Shown here in pieces: positions 35,301 through 44,427 of a stretch of DNA of 64,000 nucleotides. The translations under genes were made by a program, and so were the position numbers. Numbering within the stretch: the stretch's first letter is position 1; the number at the start of each line of letters is the position of its first letter. The stretch comes from DASRDZ01 sp035569495 (lineage in GTDB: Bacteria > Chloroflexota > Dormibacteria > Aeolococcales > Aeolococcaceae), in assembly GCA_035569495.1 (NCBI GenBank), contig DATMMX010000042.1:16168-80167 (forward strand), written 5' to 3'. The notes beneath the pieces were generated by a model, which was not told where the DNA came from, did no database searches, and saw only the letters and a program-made list of their open reading frames with translations.

Positions 35301-36050
35301 CTACGTGGCCACCCCGTCGGGCTGGCGGGCACGGCGCCGGCCGCCGAGGTAGGTGTTGATCAGATCCTCGGCCTGGGCCGCGAAGTCGCTGCGGGTGGCA
35401 TCCTCGACCACGTGTCCGCGGTCGAGCACGACGACGCGGTCGACCACGTCGAGGACGTGCTGCGGCTGCGGCTCGACGATGATCAGCGACATGCCCGACT
35501 TCTTGAGCGAGGCGATCACCTGGTAGATGCGCTCGATGACGATCGGCGCCAGGCCCAGCGACGGCTCGTCGAGCATGAGCAGCTCGGGCTCGCGGATCAG
35601 CACGCGGGCGATGGCCAGCATCTGCTGCTCCCCGCCGCTCAGGGTTCCGGCGCGCTGCTCACGCCGCTCGCGCAACGTGGGGAACAGCTCGTACATCGCC
35701 TCCAGCCGCTCGGGATAGCGCGAGCGGTCGCGGCTGAAGACGAGGTGTCCGCCCAGCCGCAGGTTCTCCTCGACGGTGAGGTTCCAGAAGAGCGCGCGGC
35801 CCTCCTGCACCTGGCTCAGCCCGCGGGCCACGATGCGGTGCGGCGGCTGGCCGCTGATGCGGTCGCCCTGCCACGACACGCTGCCGCGCGCCGGCTTGAG
35901 CAGCCCGCACACCGTCTTCAGCATCGTCGACTTGCCCGCGCCGTTGGGCCCGATGATGGCGATGGCCTCGCCGGGGTTGACGCGCAGCGACACTCCGCGC
36001 AGGACGAGCTGCTGCCCGTAGCCCGCGTCGACGTCAGTCAGTTCCAGCAT
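35301..36050 (-). CDS. livF: Branched-chain amino-acid-type ABC transporter ATPase LivF
   Basis: A 249-residue ATPase with Walker A GPNGAGKST, signature LSGGEQQM and Walker B LLMLDEPSLGLAP, the LivF pattern. After Walker B the switch reads IIVEPQPQHVL; the usual VEQ is VEP. It works with LivH and the fused LivM-LivG protein encoded just upstream. In this context the importer more likely takes up the substrate of the catabolic genes than branched-chain amino acids. Confidence 0.9.
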   Translation of the reverse strand: MLELTDVDAGYGQQLVLRGVSLRVNPGEAIAIIGPNGAGKSTMLKTVCGLLKPARGSVSWQGDRISGQPPHRIVARGLSQVQEGRALFWNLTVEENLRLGGHLVFSRDRSRYPERLEAMYELFPTLRERREQRAGTLSGGEQQMLAIARVLIREPELLMLDEPSLGLAPIVIERIYQVIASLKKSGMSLIIVEPQPQHVLDVVDRVVVLDRGHVVEDATRSDFAAQAEDLINTYLGGRRRARQPDGVAT

Positions 36051-36060
36051 GTCCTTTTCT

Positions 36061-36978
36061 CTAGCTCGCCGTCGCCGCGCGGCGCCGCATGGTGAACGAC
36101 GACCCGCGCGCCATCGCGACGCGCACCCAGTGCGGGGCCACCAGGGCGATGAAGATGGCCGCGTAGACCACCAGGTCCGCGTACTGGTTGGTGATGTAGT
36201 ACGAGACGAACGACTGTCCCAGCCCGATGGCGACGGCCGCGGGCACCACGCCCCACATCCGGCCCAGCCCACCGACCAGGGTGGCCAGGATGCCGAGGAT
36301 GGAGAGCTGCAGTCCTGACGAGGTGGTCACCGAGGTCAGCGGTGACACCAGGATTCCCGCCAGCGCGGTGATCACTCCGCCGACCAGGAACGACACCGAG
36401 GTGACGGTGCGGAAGTTGATGCCCTGGAGCTGGGTGACCTGCGGGTCGGCGAACACCGCACGCATCTGCAGGCCGATCGGGGTGCGGTAGAGGATCGCCC
36501 ACACCGCCAGCATGCAGACGATGGCGCCGCCGATGACGGTGAGGCTGTCGATGCCCACCGTGAAGCTGCCGATGTGCACCGTGCCGCTGCCGAACAGCGC
36601 CACCGCGGGCAGCTCCTTCGAGCCCCAGAAGCGGTTGGCCATCTCGGTCAGCACGATGCCCGCGGCGACGGTGCCGAGCAGCGCCGCCTGGGTGTTGCCG
36701 TGGCTGAACCCCTGGCGCATGATCGGCGTGATCACGAAGCGCTCGATGACGATGCCGAGCAGCGCGCCGCAGCCGATTCCGGCCAGGACCGCCATGAACA
36801 GCGGCACGCCCGTCCCCGCCACGGTGGCGAAGATGAAGGCGCCGAGCATGTAGATCTGGCCCTGGGCGAAGTTGATCACCCGCAGCGTCGAGTAGGCGAG
36901 GTTGTAGCCGATGCCGACCAGCGCATAGGCCGAGGCCAGCACCAGGCTGGAGACGAGCAGGTGCAGGTTGGTCTGCAT
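36061..36978 (-). CDS. livH: Liv-type ABC transporter permease LivH
   Basis: A 305-residue inner-membrane permease with about eight hydrophobic helices. The N-terminus ASAYALVGIGYNLAYSTLRV and the NFAQGQIYMLGAF motif are diagnostic of LivH. The ATG overlaps the stop of the LivM-LivG fusion by one base. Livf follows after 10 bases. Confidence 0.92.
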   Translation of the reverse strand: MQTNLHLLVSSLVLASAYALVGIGYNLAYSTLRVINFAQGQIYMLGAFIFATVAGTGVPLFMAVLAGIGCGALLGIVIERFVITPIMRQGFSHGNTQAALLGTVAAGIVLTEMANRFWGSKELPAVALFGSGTVHIGSFTVGIDSLTVIGGAIVCMLAVWAILYRTPIGLQMRAVFADPQVTQLQGINFRTVTSVSFLVGGVITALAGILVSPLTSVTTSSGLQLSILGILATLVGGLGRMWGVVPAAVAIGLGQSFVSYYITNQYADLVVYAAIFIALVAPHWVRVAMARGSSFTMRRRAATAS

Positions 36979-38846
36979 CAGGCGGTGACCTCCCGGGCGG
37001 GCGCCGCAGCGGGGTGCGAGCTGCCCAGGTACGCCTCGCGCACCGCGGCGGAGGCGAGGATGCTCTCGCTGGCGCCCTCGGCGATCTTCTCGCCGTGGTG
37101 CATGACGATGATCGAGTCGCAGTGGTCGAGGACGAAGGGGACGTTGTGCTCGACGAGGAGGACGCCGACGCCCTGCTTGCGCACCCGGTCGAGCAGCGAG
37201 CCCAGCCGGTCGACCTCGTCGGGGTTGAGACCCGCGGCCGGCTCGTCGAGCAGCAGGAAGCGCGGCCGCATCGCCAGTGCGCGCGCCACCTGCACCAATT
37301 TCTGGTCACCGTAGGGGAAGTCGCCGACACGGCGCGTCGCGGCGCCGCCCACCCCCACCGACTGCAGCAGCTCGTCGGCGTACGCGCCCACCTCGCTCTC
37401 CACGCGGCGCGAGCGGGGCAGGTCGAGCATGGCGCCGATGTAGCCGTAGCGCGCGTGGATGTGCGCACCCACCGCGATCGACTCGCGCGCGGTGAAGTCG
37501 CCGACTGGCTGGGTCTCCTGGAAGGTGCGCGCGATGCCCAGGGCGGCGCGCTGCGGCACGCTCATGCCGGTGAGCTCGACGTCGCCCAGCCGGATGCTCC
37601 CGCTGGTCGGCACCACGAAGCCGCTGACCACGTTGAACAGCGTCGACTTGCCGGCGCCGTTGGGACCGATGAGGCCGAGGAAGTCGCCCGGTCCCAGGGT
37701 GAAGGACATGTCCTGCACCGCGGGCAGGTTGCCGAAGCGCACGTTGACGCCGTCGCAGACCAGGGAGACGCTGCGACCGTTCAACGCCGGGGCGAAGGAG
37801 ACGGCGGGCGACGTGCCCGCGAAGACAGCGGGCGCCGCGGCCGGCGGCCGCAATGTGCGCCGCCGCAGCACGGTGAGCAGGTCGCTCATGCGCGTGATCC
37901 CGTAGCGGTAGGCGACGTCGACCGCGGTGCCGGCGATGCCCTTGGGCAGCGTGCGCAGGACGACGAGCAGGATGATCGCGTAGATCAGCGCCGCGTTCTC
38001 CGCGTAGCCGGTGAGCAATTGCGGCACCTCGACCACCAGCAGCGCGCCGATCACGCCGCCGATCATCGTGCCCGCGCCGCCGACCACCGAGCCGACCAGG
38101 ATGCTCAGCATCGCGTTGAGGTCGAAGGAGTCGGGCGCGATGAAGGCGAAGATGGGCCCGAAGAGCGCGCCCGAGACGGCCGCGATCGAGGAGCTGAAGA
38201 CGAAGACGACGACCTTCTCGCGCTGCGGGCTGATGCCCAGGCTAGAGGCCATGGTGTCGTTGTAGCCGACCAGCCGCCACGCCCTCCCGTAGCGGCCGCG
38301 CACCAGGTTCTGGGTCAGCCACAGCCCGCCGATCATGACCGCGATGCAGATCATCAGGTAGGTGGCCATCGAGCCCACCGGCAGCGGGATGCCGGTGAGC
38401 CCGTTGACGCCACCGGTGTAGCTCTGGGTCAGGTCGGTGAGCTTGGGCAGGGTGAGCGGCAGGACGAAGCTGGCGATGGCCAGCGCGAAGCCGCGCAGCC
38501 CCACCAGCAGTCCCGCGAAGAAGTAGGAGGCCACCGCGCAGCTGATCACCGCGACCAGCAGTGCGGGAAGGAGCTGCCAGTGGTAGACGGCGGTGAGGAC
38601 CCCGCTGATGTACGCGCCCACGCCCCAGAAGAAGCTGTGTGAGAACACCATCTGCCCGGTCACGCCGAAGATCAGGTTGAACCCGATGAGCATGATCGCG
38701 GTGACGGCGACCCACGCCAGGGTCTGCGTCTGGAAGCTGTCAGGCTGGACGACCGCGACGGCCGCGATGAGGATTCCTGCGATGGCTGCATAGGTGAGCA
38801 GCCGACCCAGTGGTCCGCGTCCCAGTGTCATCTGTAGACCCGACAC
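36978..38846 (-). CDS. LivM-LivG fusion: permease joined to ATPase
   Basis: A 622-residue protein. Residues 1-325 form a LivM permease with FNLIFGVTGQMVFSHSFFWG and a later SILVGSVVGGAGTMIGG. After a Pro/Ala-rich linker, residues 360-610 form a LivG ATPase with GPNGAGKST, a GDQKLVQVARAL signature region lacking the classic LSGG, and LLLDEPAAGLNP. Fusion fixes the pairing of the two subunits. The start is GTG at 38846; ATG at 38831 is an alternative. Confidence 0.88.
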   Translation of the reverse strand: MSGLQMTLGRGPLGRLLTYAAIAGILIAAVAVVQPDSFQTQTLAWVAVTAIMLIGFNLIFGVTGQMVFSHSFFWGVGAYISGVLTAVYHWQLLPALLVAVISCAVASYFFAGLLVGLRGFALAIASFVLPLTLPKLTDLTQSYTGGVNGLTGIPLPVGSMATYLMICIAVMIGGLWLTQNLVRGRYGRAWRLVGYNDTMASSLGISPQREKVVVFVFSSSIAAVSGALFGPIFAFIAPDSFDLNAMLSILVGSVVGGAGTMIGGVIGALLVVEVPQLLTGYAENAALIYAIILLVVLRTLPKGIAGTAVDVAYRYGITRMSDLLTVLRRRTLRPPAAAPAVFAGTSPAVSFAPALNGRSVSLVCDGVNVRFGNLPAVQDMSFTLGPGDFLGLIGPNGAGKSTLFNVVSGFVVPTSGSIRLGDVELTGMSVPQRAALGIARTFQETQPVGDFTARESIAVGAHIHARYGYIGAMLDLPRSRRVESEVGAYADELLQSVGVGGAATRRVGDFPYGDQKLVQVARALAMRPRFLLLDEPAAGLNPDEVDRLGSLLDRVRKQGVGVLLVEHNVPFVLDHCDSIIVMHHGEKIAEGASESILASAAVREAYLGSSHPAAAPAREVTA

Positions 38847-38873
38847 GAAGCGGGGCCCTCGTCCGTTTCTTGT

Positions 38874-40109
38874 TTACTGCCCGGGCACGTAGGCGCCGAG
38901 CGTTCCGTCAGGCTCGAGCAGGATGAACGAGTAGGCGTCCATCGAGCCGAAGGCGTCGTGCTGCTTGCCCGCGCCGGCCGAGAAGCTGAAGGTGTAGCCC
39001 TCAGGTCCGCCCACCGGCTTGACGTTCTGCAGCGAGTCGATCGCCGTGTTGAGCGCGGTGCGGCTGGCGAGCGCGCCCGGCTTCTTGAGCGCCGCGAACA
39101 GCGTCATCATGCTGTCGTAGCCCTGCACCTGGCCGTAGCTCAGGCTCTCGCTGTACTTGGCCTGGACCTTGGCGGCCAGAGTCTTGACCGCCTGCTTGGT
39201 GAAGTCCACCAGGGAGACGGTGATGCCGCCCGCGGTGGTCGCCGGCCCCGCGATGGTGGTCACGCCGGGGATGACGAAGGTGGTGCTGATCCAGATGGTG
39301 TTGGCCAGGGCGCCCTGGCGCTTGGCCTCCTTGAGCGGGCCCACCATGTCGGAGGCGGTGGCGCCGGAGTCGAGGACGACGTCAGGCGCGTACTGGATGA
39401 GCTTCTCCGCCTGGGCGCTGTAGTCGGTGGTGCCGTTGGGGAAGTAGATGAGGTTGGGCACGATGCCCGTGGCGTCCTGGATCTGCTTGGCGGCGCCCTC
39501 GTTGGCGGTGCGGAACACGGGGGTGTCCGCGGCCCAGATGGCGATCTTCTTGGCCGACTGGAACTTCGGGGTCTTGAACAGGGTGAAGAGCTTGGCGTTG
39601 TCGGCGACGACGTCGACGGTGACCGCGTAGCGGTTCGCCCCGGCGTAGCTCAGGCCGGTCCAGTCGAAGGTGAAGGTGGGCATGCCCGCGGCGTCCGACA
39701 CCGGCAGGGCGGCCTTGTTGTCGGCGCCGAAGTTGAGGCCGAGCATGGCCAGGTTGCGCGAGTCGCCGACGATCTGGCTCTGCAGCGAGACCGCCTTGCT
39801 GGCGTTGCCCGCGTTGTCGTACACGGTCAGGCTGATCGGCCGGTTGTTGACGCCGCCGTTGGCGTTGATCTCGTCGATGGCGAGCTGCACGCCGTGCAGG
39901 GTGGGCACGCCGAAGGCGGCCGAGGGTCCGCTCAGCTCACCGTTGTAGCCGAGATAGATGGGCTGGCCGGTGGCTGCCTTCGAGGTGGGCGACGACCCGC
40001 TGCCTCCGGTCGTGTTGTTCGACGACCCGCACGCTGCGAGTGTCAGGCCGACGGTCGCGAGTCCGAGTCCCATCCGCCACCGCCTGCGGCCGTTCATGCG
40101 CGGGTCCAT
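38874..40109 (-). CDS. Lipoprotein substrate-binding protein of the Liv importer
   Basis: A 411-residue periplasmic-binding-type lipoprotein. The lipobox LTLAAC places the lipid on Cys27, followed by a Ser/Gly/Thr linker and a type I binding fold with GELSGPSAAFG and NANGGVNNRPI. It captures the ligand outside the cell for LivH/LivM. The ATG at 40109 has GGAGG five bases upstream; a longer TTG start at 40121 is rejected. It heads the liv operon. Confidence 0.9.
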   Translation of the reverse strand: MDPRMNGRRRWRMGLGLATVGLTLAACGSSNNTTGGSGSSPTSKAATGQPIYLGYNGELSGPSAAFGVPTLHGVQLAIDEINANGGVNNRPISLTVYDNAGNASKAVSLQSQIVGDSRNLAMLGLNFGADNKAALPVSDAAGMPTFTFDWTGLSYAGANRYAVTVDVVADNAKLFTLFKTPKFQSAKKIAIWAADTPVFRTANEGAAKQIQDATGIVPNLIYFPNGTTDYSAQAEKLIQYAPDVVLDSGATASDMVGPLKEAKRQGALANTIWISTTFVIPGVTTIAGPATTAGGITVSLVDFTKQAVKTLAAKVQAKYSESLSYGQVQGYDSMMTLFAALKKPGALASRTALNTAIDSLQNVKPVGGPEGYTFSFSAGAGKQHDAFGSMDAYSFILLEPDGTLGAYVPGQ

Positions 40110-40217
40110 GCGTTCCTCCAACTGTCTTTTGAAAAGATGATCAGGATTTTCCGGGCTCTCCCCCGGCCGCCGCCTCCGCCTTGCTCAGGCGGGCTCCCCC
40201 GCCATTCACTCAAAACC

Positions 40218-40252
40218 TATATAGATTGAATTGTTACCGCGGATTGGTACCA
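40218..40252 (-). promoter_or_regulatory. AT-rich promoter and palindrome upstream of the liv operon
   Basis: CCTATATAGATTGAAT (40216-40231) matches CCTATAATAGATTGAAT at 44381-44397 apart from one base of length. A perfect TGGTACCA palindrome lies next to it at 40245-40252. The only gene it can serve on the minus strand is the binding protein (ATG at 40109), leaving a leader of about 100 bases. The remaining intergenic sequence shows nothing clear. Confidence 0.45.
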
Positions 40253-40296
40253 CGGGGCATGGTCGTTGTCAAGCTGGAGCGGCCCCCTGGTCCATG

Positions 40297-41448
40297 TCAG
40301 CGGTCCGCCGTGAGGATCAGCGCCGAGCCGTCCATCAGCGCCCCTGAGGTGACGGCGCACACCTCGTGGTTCGGTGCCTGGCGATCGCCCCCCCTGCCCT
40401 GCACCTGCAGCGCCGCCTCGGCGACCGTGTTCATGCCGTGCAGGTAGCCCTCGGCGAGCAGCCCGCCGTGGGTGTTGACCGGCAGCTCGCCGTCCAGCGC
40501 GGTGGCTCCGGAGCGAACGAAGGCGCCCGCCTCACCGCGCCCGCAGATGCCCAGGCCCTCCAGCCCGATCAGCACGGTGCTGGAGAAGCAGTCGTAGATC
40601 TCGGCCACCTGAACGTCCCGCGGCGACACACCGGCTCGGCCGAACAGATCGCCGGCCAGAAAGCTGGTGTAGTTGCGCGTGTAGTCGTCCCAGAGCAGAT
40701 GGTCGCCGATGTCCAGACCGGAGCGCTTGACCGCGCGGTAAGCGCCCGAGGCGACCACCGCAGGCGGGTGGCGCAGGTCGCGGGCGCGGTCGAGCGCTGA
40801 GACCACGACCGCGCACGCGCCGTCGACCTCGATGGTGCAGTCGGCAGCGCGGAAGGGCTCGACCACGTAGGGCTGCGCCATGTAGGCGTCGATGTCGATC
40901 GGCGACCGCCGCACCGCGCGCGGGTTCAGCTCGGCGTATTTGCGCTGGGCCACCGCGACCGCGCCCAGGTCCTCAGGGCCGCCACCGGTCTCGTGGAGGA
41001 AGCGCTGCCCCCACATGGCCACGTACATCATGTAGGCGTCGTAGCCGAGCGGGTAGCGGTACTGCGCGCCCATGCCGTGGAACTGCATGGTGCCGACGCG
41101 GTCGCCGCTGCGGCCGTTCATGGCGCGGAAGACGACCACGTTGCGGGCCAGGCCGGCGTTGATCGCGGCGGCGGCGAGGGTGACCAGGTAGCAGGGCGCC
41201 TGGCCGCCGAGGTCGAGGTCGAGGAGCAGGCCCTGCTCGGGCAGGGCGAGCACGGTGGCCACCGCCTGGGACGGCACCGAGTCGTGCATCACCATGAAGC
41301 TGGCCACGCCGTCGACCTCGTCGCGCGCCAGCCCGGCGTCGTCGATGGCGGCCTGGCAGGCCTGGGCGGCGAGGTCGAGCACGCTGGTGCCGGAGTCGCG
41401 GGAGAACGGCGTGTAGCCGACGCCGGTGATGGCGGCGCGCTGGGTCAT
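40297..41448 (-). CDS. Thiolase-like/Ltp (lipid-transfer protein) family enzyme
   Basis: A 383-residue thiolase-fold protein of the SCP-x/Ltp type. Motifs include AAITGVGYTPFSR, DLGGQAPCYLVTLAAAAI, EIYDCFSSTVLIGLEGLG and a C-terminal NTHGGLLAEGYLHGMN. In actinobacterial steroid catabolism such proteins pair with DUF35 partners and act as retro-aldolases. The same arrangement occurs here: its ATG overlaps the DUF35 stop as ATGA. Confidence 0.85.
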   Translation of the reverse strand: MTQRAAITGVGYTPFSRDSGTSVLDLAAQACQAAIDDAGLARDEVDGVASFMVMHDSVPSQAVATVLALPEQGLLLDLDLGGQAPCYLVTLAAAAINAGLARNVVVFRAMNGRSGDRVGTMQFHGMGAQYRYPLGYDAYMMYVAMWGQRFLHETGGGPEDLGAVAVAQRKYAELNPRAVRRSPIDIDAYMAQPYVVEPFRAADCTIEVDGACAVVVSALDRARDLRHPPAVVASGAYRAVKRSGLDIGDHLLWDDYTRNYTSFLAGDLFGRAGVSPRDVQVAEIYDCFSSTVLIGLEGLGICGRGEAGAFVRSGATALDGELPVNTHGGLLAEGYLHGMNTVAEAALQVQGRGGDRQAPNHEVCAVTSGALMDGSALILTADR

Positions 41449-41876
41449 GGCTTCTGCGCTCCCACCGCGCGCGTGAAGCGCAGCTCAGTCCAGGTGTCGT
41501 GGTCGACGAAGCGCGGCACCACCGCGTCGTCGATGGCCACCGCGGCCAGGTCGCCGTCGACGCGGCCGATGATGCGGGGGCCGCCGCCGTCGAGCTGCAC
41601 CACGGCGACGACGTAGGGCACCTCGCCCTCCATCGCGGGCGTGAGCGCGCGATGCACGCGCACGAAGGAGTACACGCGTCCCTCGCCGCTCACGTCGACG
41701 CGCTCGAAGCCGCGCGCCCCGCAGTACGGACATCCCGGCATCGGCGGGAAGCGCAGCCGCCCGCAGGTCGTGCATCTCTGCACAGAGATGCGATGCTCGC
41801 GGAGCGCGTCCCAGTAGGGTCTGCTCTCGATGTCCACCTGCGGCGCAGGCACGTTCTGGGTGATCACCACACTCAT
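41445..41876 (-). CDS. DUF35/OB-fold zinc-ribbon protein
   Basis: A 143-residue protein with an N-terminal rubredoxin-like zinc ribbon (CTTCGRLRFPP and CPYCG, residues 35-53) followed by an OB-fold, the DUF35 architecture. Such proteins bind and regulate a thiolase-like partner and can channel acyl-CoA. It is flanked by an enoyl-CoA hydratase and the Ltp-like gene, with four-base overlaps on both sides. Confidence 0.88.
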   Translation of the reverse strand: MSVVITQNVPAPQVDIESRPYWDALREHRISVQRCTTCGRLRFPPMPGCPYCGARGFERVDVSGEGRVYSFVRVHRALTPAMEGEVPYVVAVVQLDGGGPRIIGRVDGDLAAVAIDDAVVPRFVDHDTWTELRFTRAVGAQKP

Positions 41877-42691
41877 CTACCTGTGAAGCGCGGGTGCCGC
41901 TTCTCGGCGAAGGCCTGCAGCCCTTCGCGCGCATCCTCAGAGGTGAGGCAGTAGTACGCGTTCTTCTGCAGCTCATACGCCAGCCCCGCCTGCAGCGGCA
42001 CCGCCTCCGCCCACAGCGAGTTCATCACCTGCTTGGCATTGGCCACCGCCAGCGGGCTCTTCCGCGCCACCTGCTCGGCGAACTCCAGGCCGGCGTCGAG
42101 CAGACCTGCATCGGGCACAACCCTGCTCACCAATCCCCACCGCTCCGCCTCGGCGGCCTCCAGGAAGCGCCCGCTGAAGATCAGCTCCGACGCCTTCTGC
42201 AGCCCGATCAGCCGGGGCAGCAGGGTGAGCACCCCTCCCCCGCCCATCTGTCCGAAGTTGAGATGCCCGTCGCCGATGCGCGCCGACTCCGCGGCGATGG
42301 CCAGGTCGCAGCCGAGCAGCAGCTCCAGGCCGCCAGCGGCGGTGACCCCGTTGACCAGCGCCACCGCGGGCACGCGCAGCGTCCGCAAGCGTCCGAACGT
42401 GCGGTGCAGGTCGGCGACGAACTGCGGAAAGCGCACCGGGTCGCGCTGCAGGGCGACGTAGCCCTTGAGGTCGCCGCCCGCGCTGAACGCCCGCCCCGCC
42501 CCGGTCAGCAGAACTGTGCGCACAGATTCGTCGGCGGCGACGGCGTCGACGGCGGCGTCGAGGGCGCGCACCATGTCCCAGTCGATGGCGTTGAGCGCGT
42601 CGGGCCGGTTGAGGGTGAGCAGCGCCACACTCGCGCCCTCCTCCGCCAGGGGACGCGTGGTCAACACGACGCGGTCGCCCGCGGTGGTCAC
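41873..42691 (-). CDS. Enoyl-CoA hydratase/isomerase family protein
   Basis: A 272-residue crotonase-fold enzyme. SVALLTLNRPDALNAIDWDM, GRAFSAGGDLKGY and NGVTAAGGLELLLGCDLAIA supply the CoA-binding and oxyanion elements. It should hydrate or rearrange an enoyl-CoA on the way to the Ltp-like enzyme. The GTG start at 42691 overlaps the ligase stop as GTGA. It is not closely similar to the hydratase at 5463-6248. Confidence 0.87.
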   Translation of the reverse strand: MTTAGDRVVLTTRPLAEEGASVALLTLNRPDALNAIDWDMVRALDAAVDAVAADESVRTVLLTGAGRAFSAGGDLKGYVALQRDPVRFPQFVADLHRTFGRLRTLRVPAVALVNGVTAAGGLELLLGCDLAIAAESARIGDGHLNFGQMGGGGVLTLLPRLIGLQKASELIFSGRFLEAAEAERWGLVSRVVPDAGLLDAGLEFAEQVARKSPLAVANAKQVMNSLWAEAVPLQAGLAYELQKNAYYCLTSEDAREGLQAFAEKRHPRFTGR

Positions 42692-44346
42692 GAGCCGCGG
42701 TCCCAGCGGCCCTGGGGGTCGCGCTCCATCAGCGCGCGCACGATCTCGTGCTTCTGCACCTTGCCCGACGCGGTGCTGGGCAGCTCGCCGAGCAGCTCCA
42801 TGCGCTCGGGCAGCTTGTAGTCGGCCATGCCCTCGGCGCGCAGCCGCCGCACCATCTCGGCGAAGTCGAGCGTCGCACCCTCGCGCAGCACCAGGCAGGC
42901 GCAGGCGCGCTCGCCGAGCCGCTCGTCGGGCAGGCCGACCACCGCGGCGCGGTGCACCTCGGGGAAGCGCAGCAGCACGTCCTCGATCTCCCGCGGCGTG
43001 ATGTTCATGCCGCCGCGGATGATGATCTCCTTCTTGCGGCCGACGATGGCGATGTAGCCGTCCCCGTCCATCACGGCGACGTCGCCGGAGCGGACCCATC
43101 CGTCCGCGAAGGTGCGCGCCGTGCGCTCCGGGTCGCGGAAGAAGCCGACGCAGGTGTTGGGGCCGCGGGTGTGGATCTCACCCTGCGCGCCGGTGGGCAC
43201 GGGACGGCCCTCGTCGTCGCGCAGCTCCACCTCGACGTGCGACATGGCCACGCCATCAGTGTGCCGCCGTTTGGCGATCGGTCCGCCTGGACGGTTCCAG
43301 GTGCCGACCAGCACCTCGGTCGAGCCGTAGAGGCGGAGCACCTGGATGCCCTGCTCCAGGGCGGCGTCGACCAGCTCGGGCGGCACCGGCGCGCCGCCGC
43401 AACCGAAGCGTTGCAACGAGGTGAGGCGCACGCCGCGACGGGCGGCCTCCTCGACCAGGTCCTTCAGGAACGTGGTGGCGGCCAGGGTGTAGGTGCAGCC
43501 CTCGGCGGCGACCAGGTCGCACGCGGTGGCGGCGCTCCACACGTCCTGGAGGACGAGCGGGAGGCCGCTGTACAGGGCCATGCGCAGCCCGTAGTTGAAG
43601 CCGGTCGAGTGGCCCACCGGCGAGGGCATCCAGACCACGTCCGCGTCGCTCATGCCCAGGTCGGCGTACGCGGCGCGAACGCTGAAGTTGGCGGTCTGCT
43701 CGGTGTGCATGATCGCCTTGGGCGCGGCCTCGGTGCCGGAGGTGAAGATCAGCTCGGACACGGCGCCGGCGGGTTGCGGGGGCGGCAGCGTGCCGCCGTC
43801 ACCCCCCGGCGCGCCGAGAATGCTGTCCAGGGATTCCGCACCGGGTGCACCCGGCCCGGCGACGACGTGGTGCACGTCCAGCCCGGTCTCGGCCCGCAGC
43901 GCAGCGACCATGGGCGCGTACTCGAAGCCGCGGTACTCCTGCGGCGTGACGATCACCCGGGTGCCGGCGGTCTCGAAGACGTGGCGCAGCTCGCGGGCGC
44001 GGTAGCCGGGGAGCAGCGTGTTGATCACCGCCGCGGCGCGCTGCACGGCGACGGCTGCCACCACCGCCTCATACCGGTTGGGAAGCTGCACCGACACCAC
44101 GTCGCCGGGGCGGACGCCGTGGGCGACGAGGTGCAGGGCCAGCGCCGTGGCGTCGCGCCACAGCTCGGCGTAGGTGGCGCGGCGGCCGCGGTCGTCCACC
44201 ACGGCGACGGCATCGGGCCGCGTGCTCGCCCACCGCTCGACGCGCCCGACCATCGTCGACTCGTCCCATAGGCCCGCCTCGACGTACAGGCGGCGGCGCG
44301 CGGGAGAGGTGACAATGTCCTCCAACTGGGTGGTCACCGGCGCCAT
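42688..44346 (-). CDS. Acyl-CoA synthetase (AMP-forming ligase)
   Basis: A 552-residue adenylate-forming ligase. It has IFTSGTEAAPKAIMHT, RLYGSTEVLVG, SGDVAVMDGDGYIAIVGRKK and the C-terminal lysine motif PSTASGKVQKHE. It should convert a carboxylic acid to its CoA thioester and heads the operon with hydratase, DUF35 and Ltp-like genes. GGAGG lies five bases before the ATG at 44346. It is divergent from a 147-residue protein of unknown function. Confidence 0.88.
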   Translation of the reverse strand: MAPVTTQLEDIVTSPARRRLYVEAGLWDESTMVGRVERWASTRPDAVAVVDDRGRRATYAELWRDATALALHLVAHGVRPGDVVSVQLPNRYEAVVAAVAVQRAAAVINTLLPGYRARELRHVFETAGTRVIVTPQEYRGFEYAPMVAALRAETGLDVHHVVAGPGAPGAESLDSILGAPGGDGGTLPPPQPAGAVSELIFTSGTEAAPKAIMHTEQTANFSVRAAYADLGMSDADVVWMPSPVGHSTGFNYGLRMALYSGLPLVLQDVWSAATACDLVAAEGCTYTLAATTFLKDLVEEAARRGVRLTSLQRFGCGGAPVPPELVDAALEQGIQVLRLYGSTEVLVGTWNRPGGPIAKRRHTDGVAMSHVEVELRDDEGRPVPTGAQGEIHTRGPNTCVGFFRDPERTARTFADGWVRSGDVAVMDGDGYIAIVGRKKEIIIRGGMNITPREIEDVLLRFPEVHRAAVVGLPDERLGERACACLVLREGATLDFAEMVRRLRAEGMADYKLPERMELLGELPSTASGKVQKHEIVRALMERDPQGRWDRGS

Positions 44347-44380
44347 GCCTGCCTCCGTGTCGCTGAGCTGCTCGGCCAAT

Positions 44381-44399
44381 CCTATAATAGATTGAATCC
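44381..44399. promoter_or_regulatory. Divergent AT-rich promoter with shared ATAGATTGAAT element
   Basis: CCTATAATAGATTGAAT lies between the ligase operon and the 147-residue gene. On the minus strand TATTAT (44388-44383) is a good -10 box, giving a leader of about 30 bases that includes the GGAGG site. The same element occurs upstream of the liv operon (40216-40231), which suggests shared control, perhaps by the nearby GntR regulator. Confidence 0.5.
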
Positions 44400-44427
44400 T
44401 TTGCAAGCCAGGTCCACGGGAGCGCCC

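Noticed and set aside
40245..40252. TGGTACCA as a firm GntR operator
   Set aside because: An eight-base palindrome is too short to assign alone; mentioned only as part of the liv control region.
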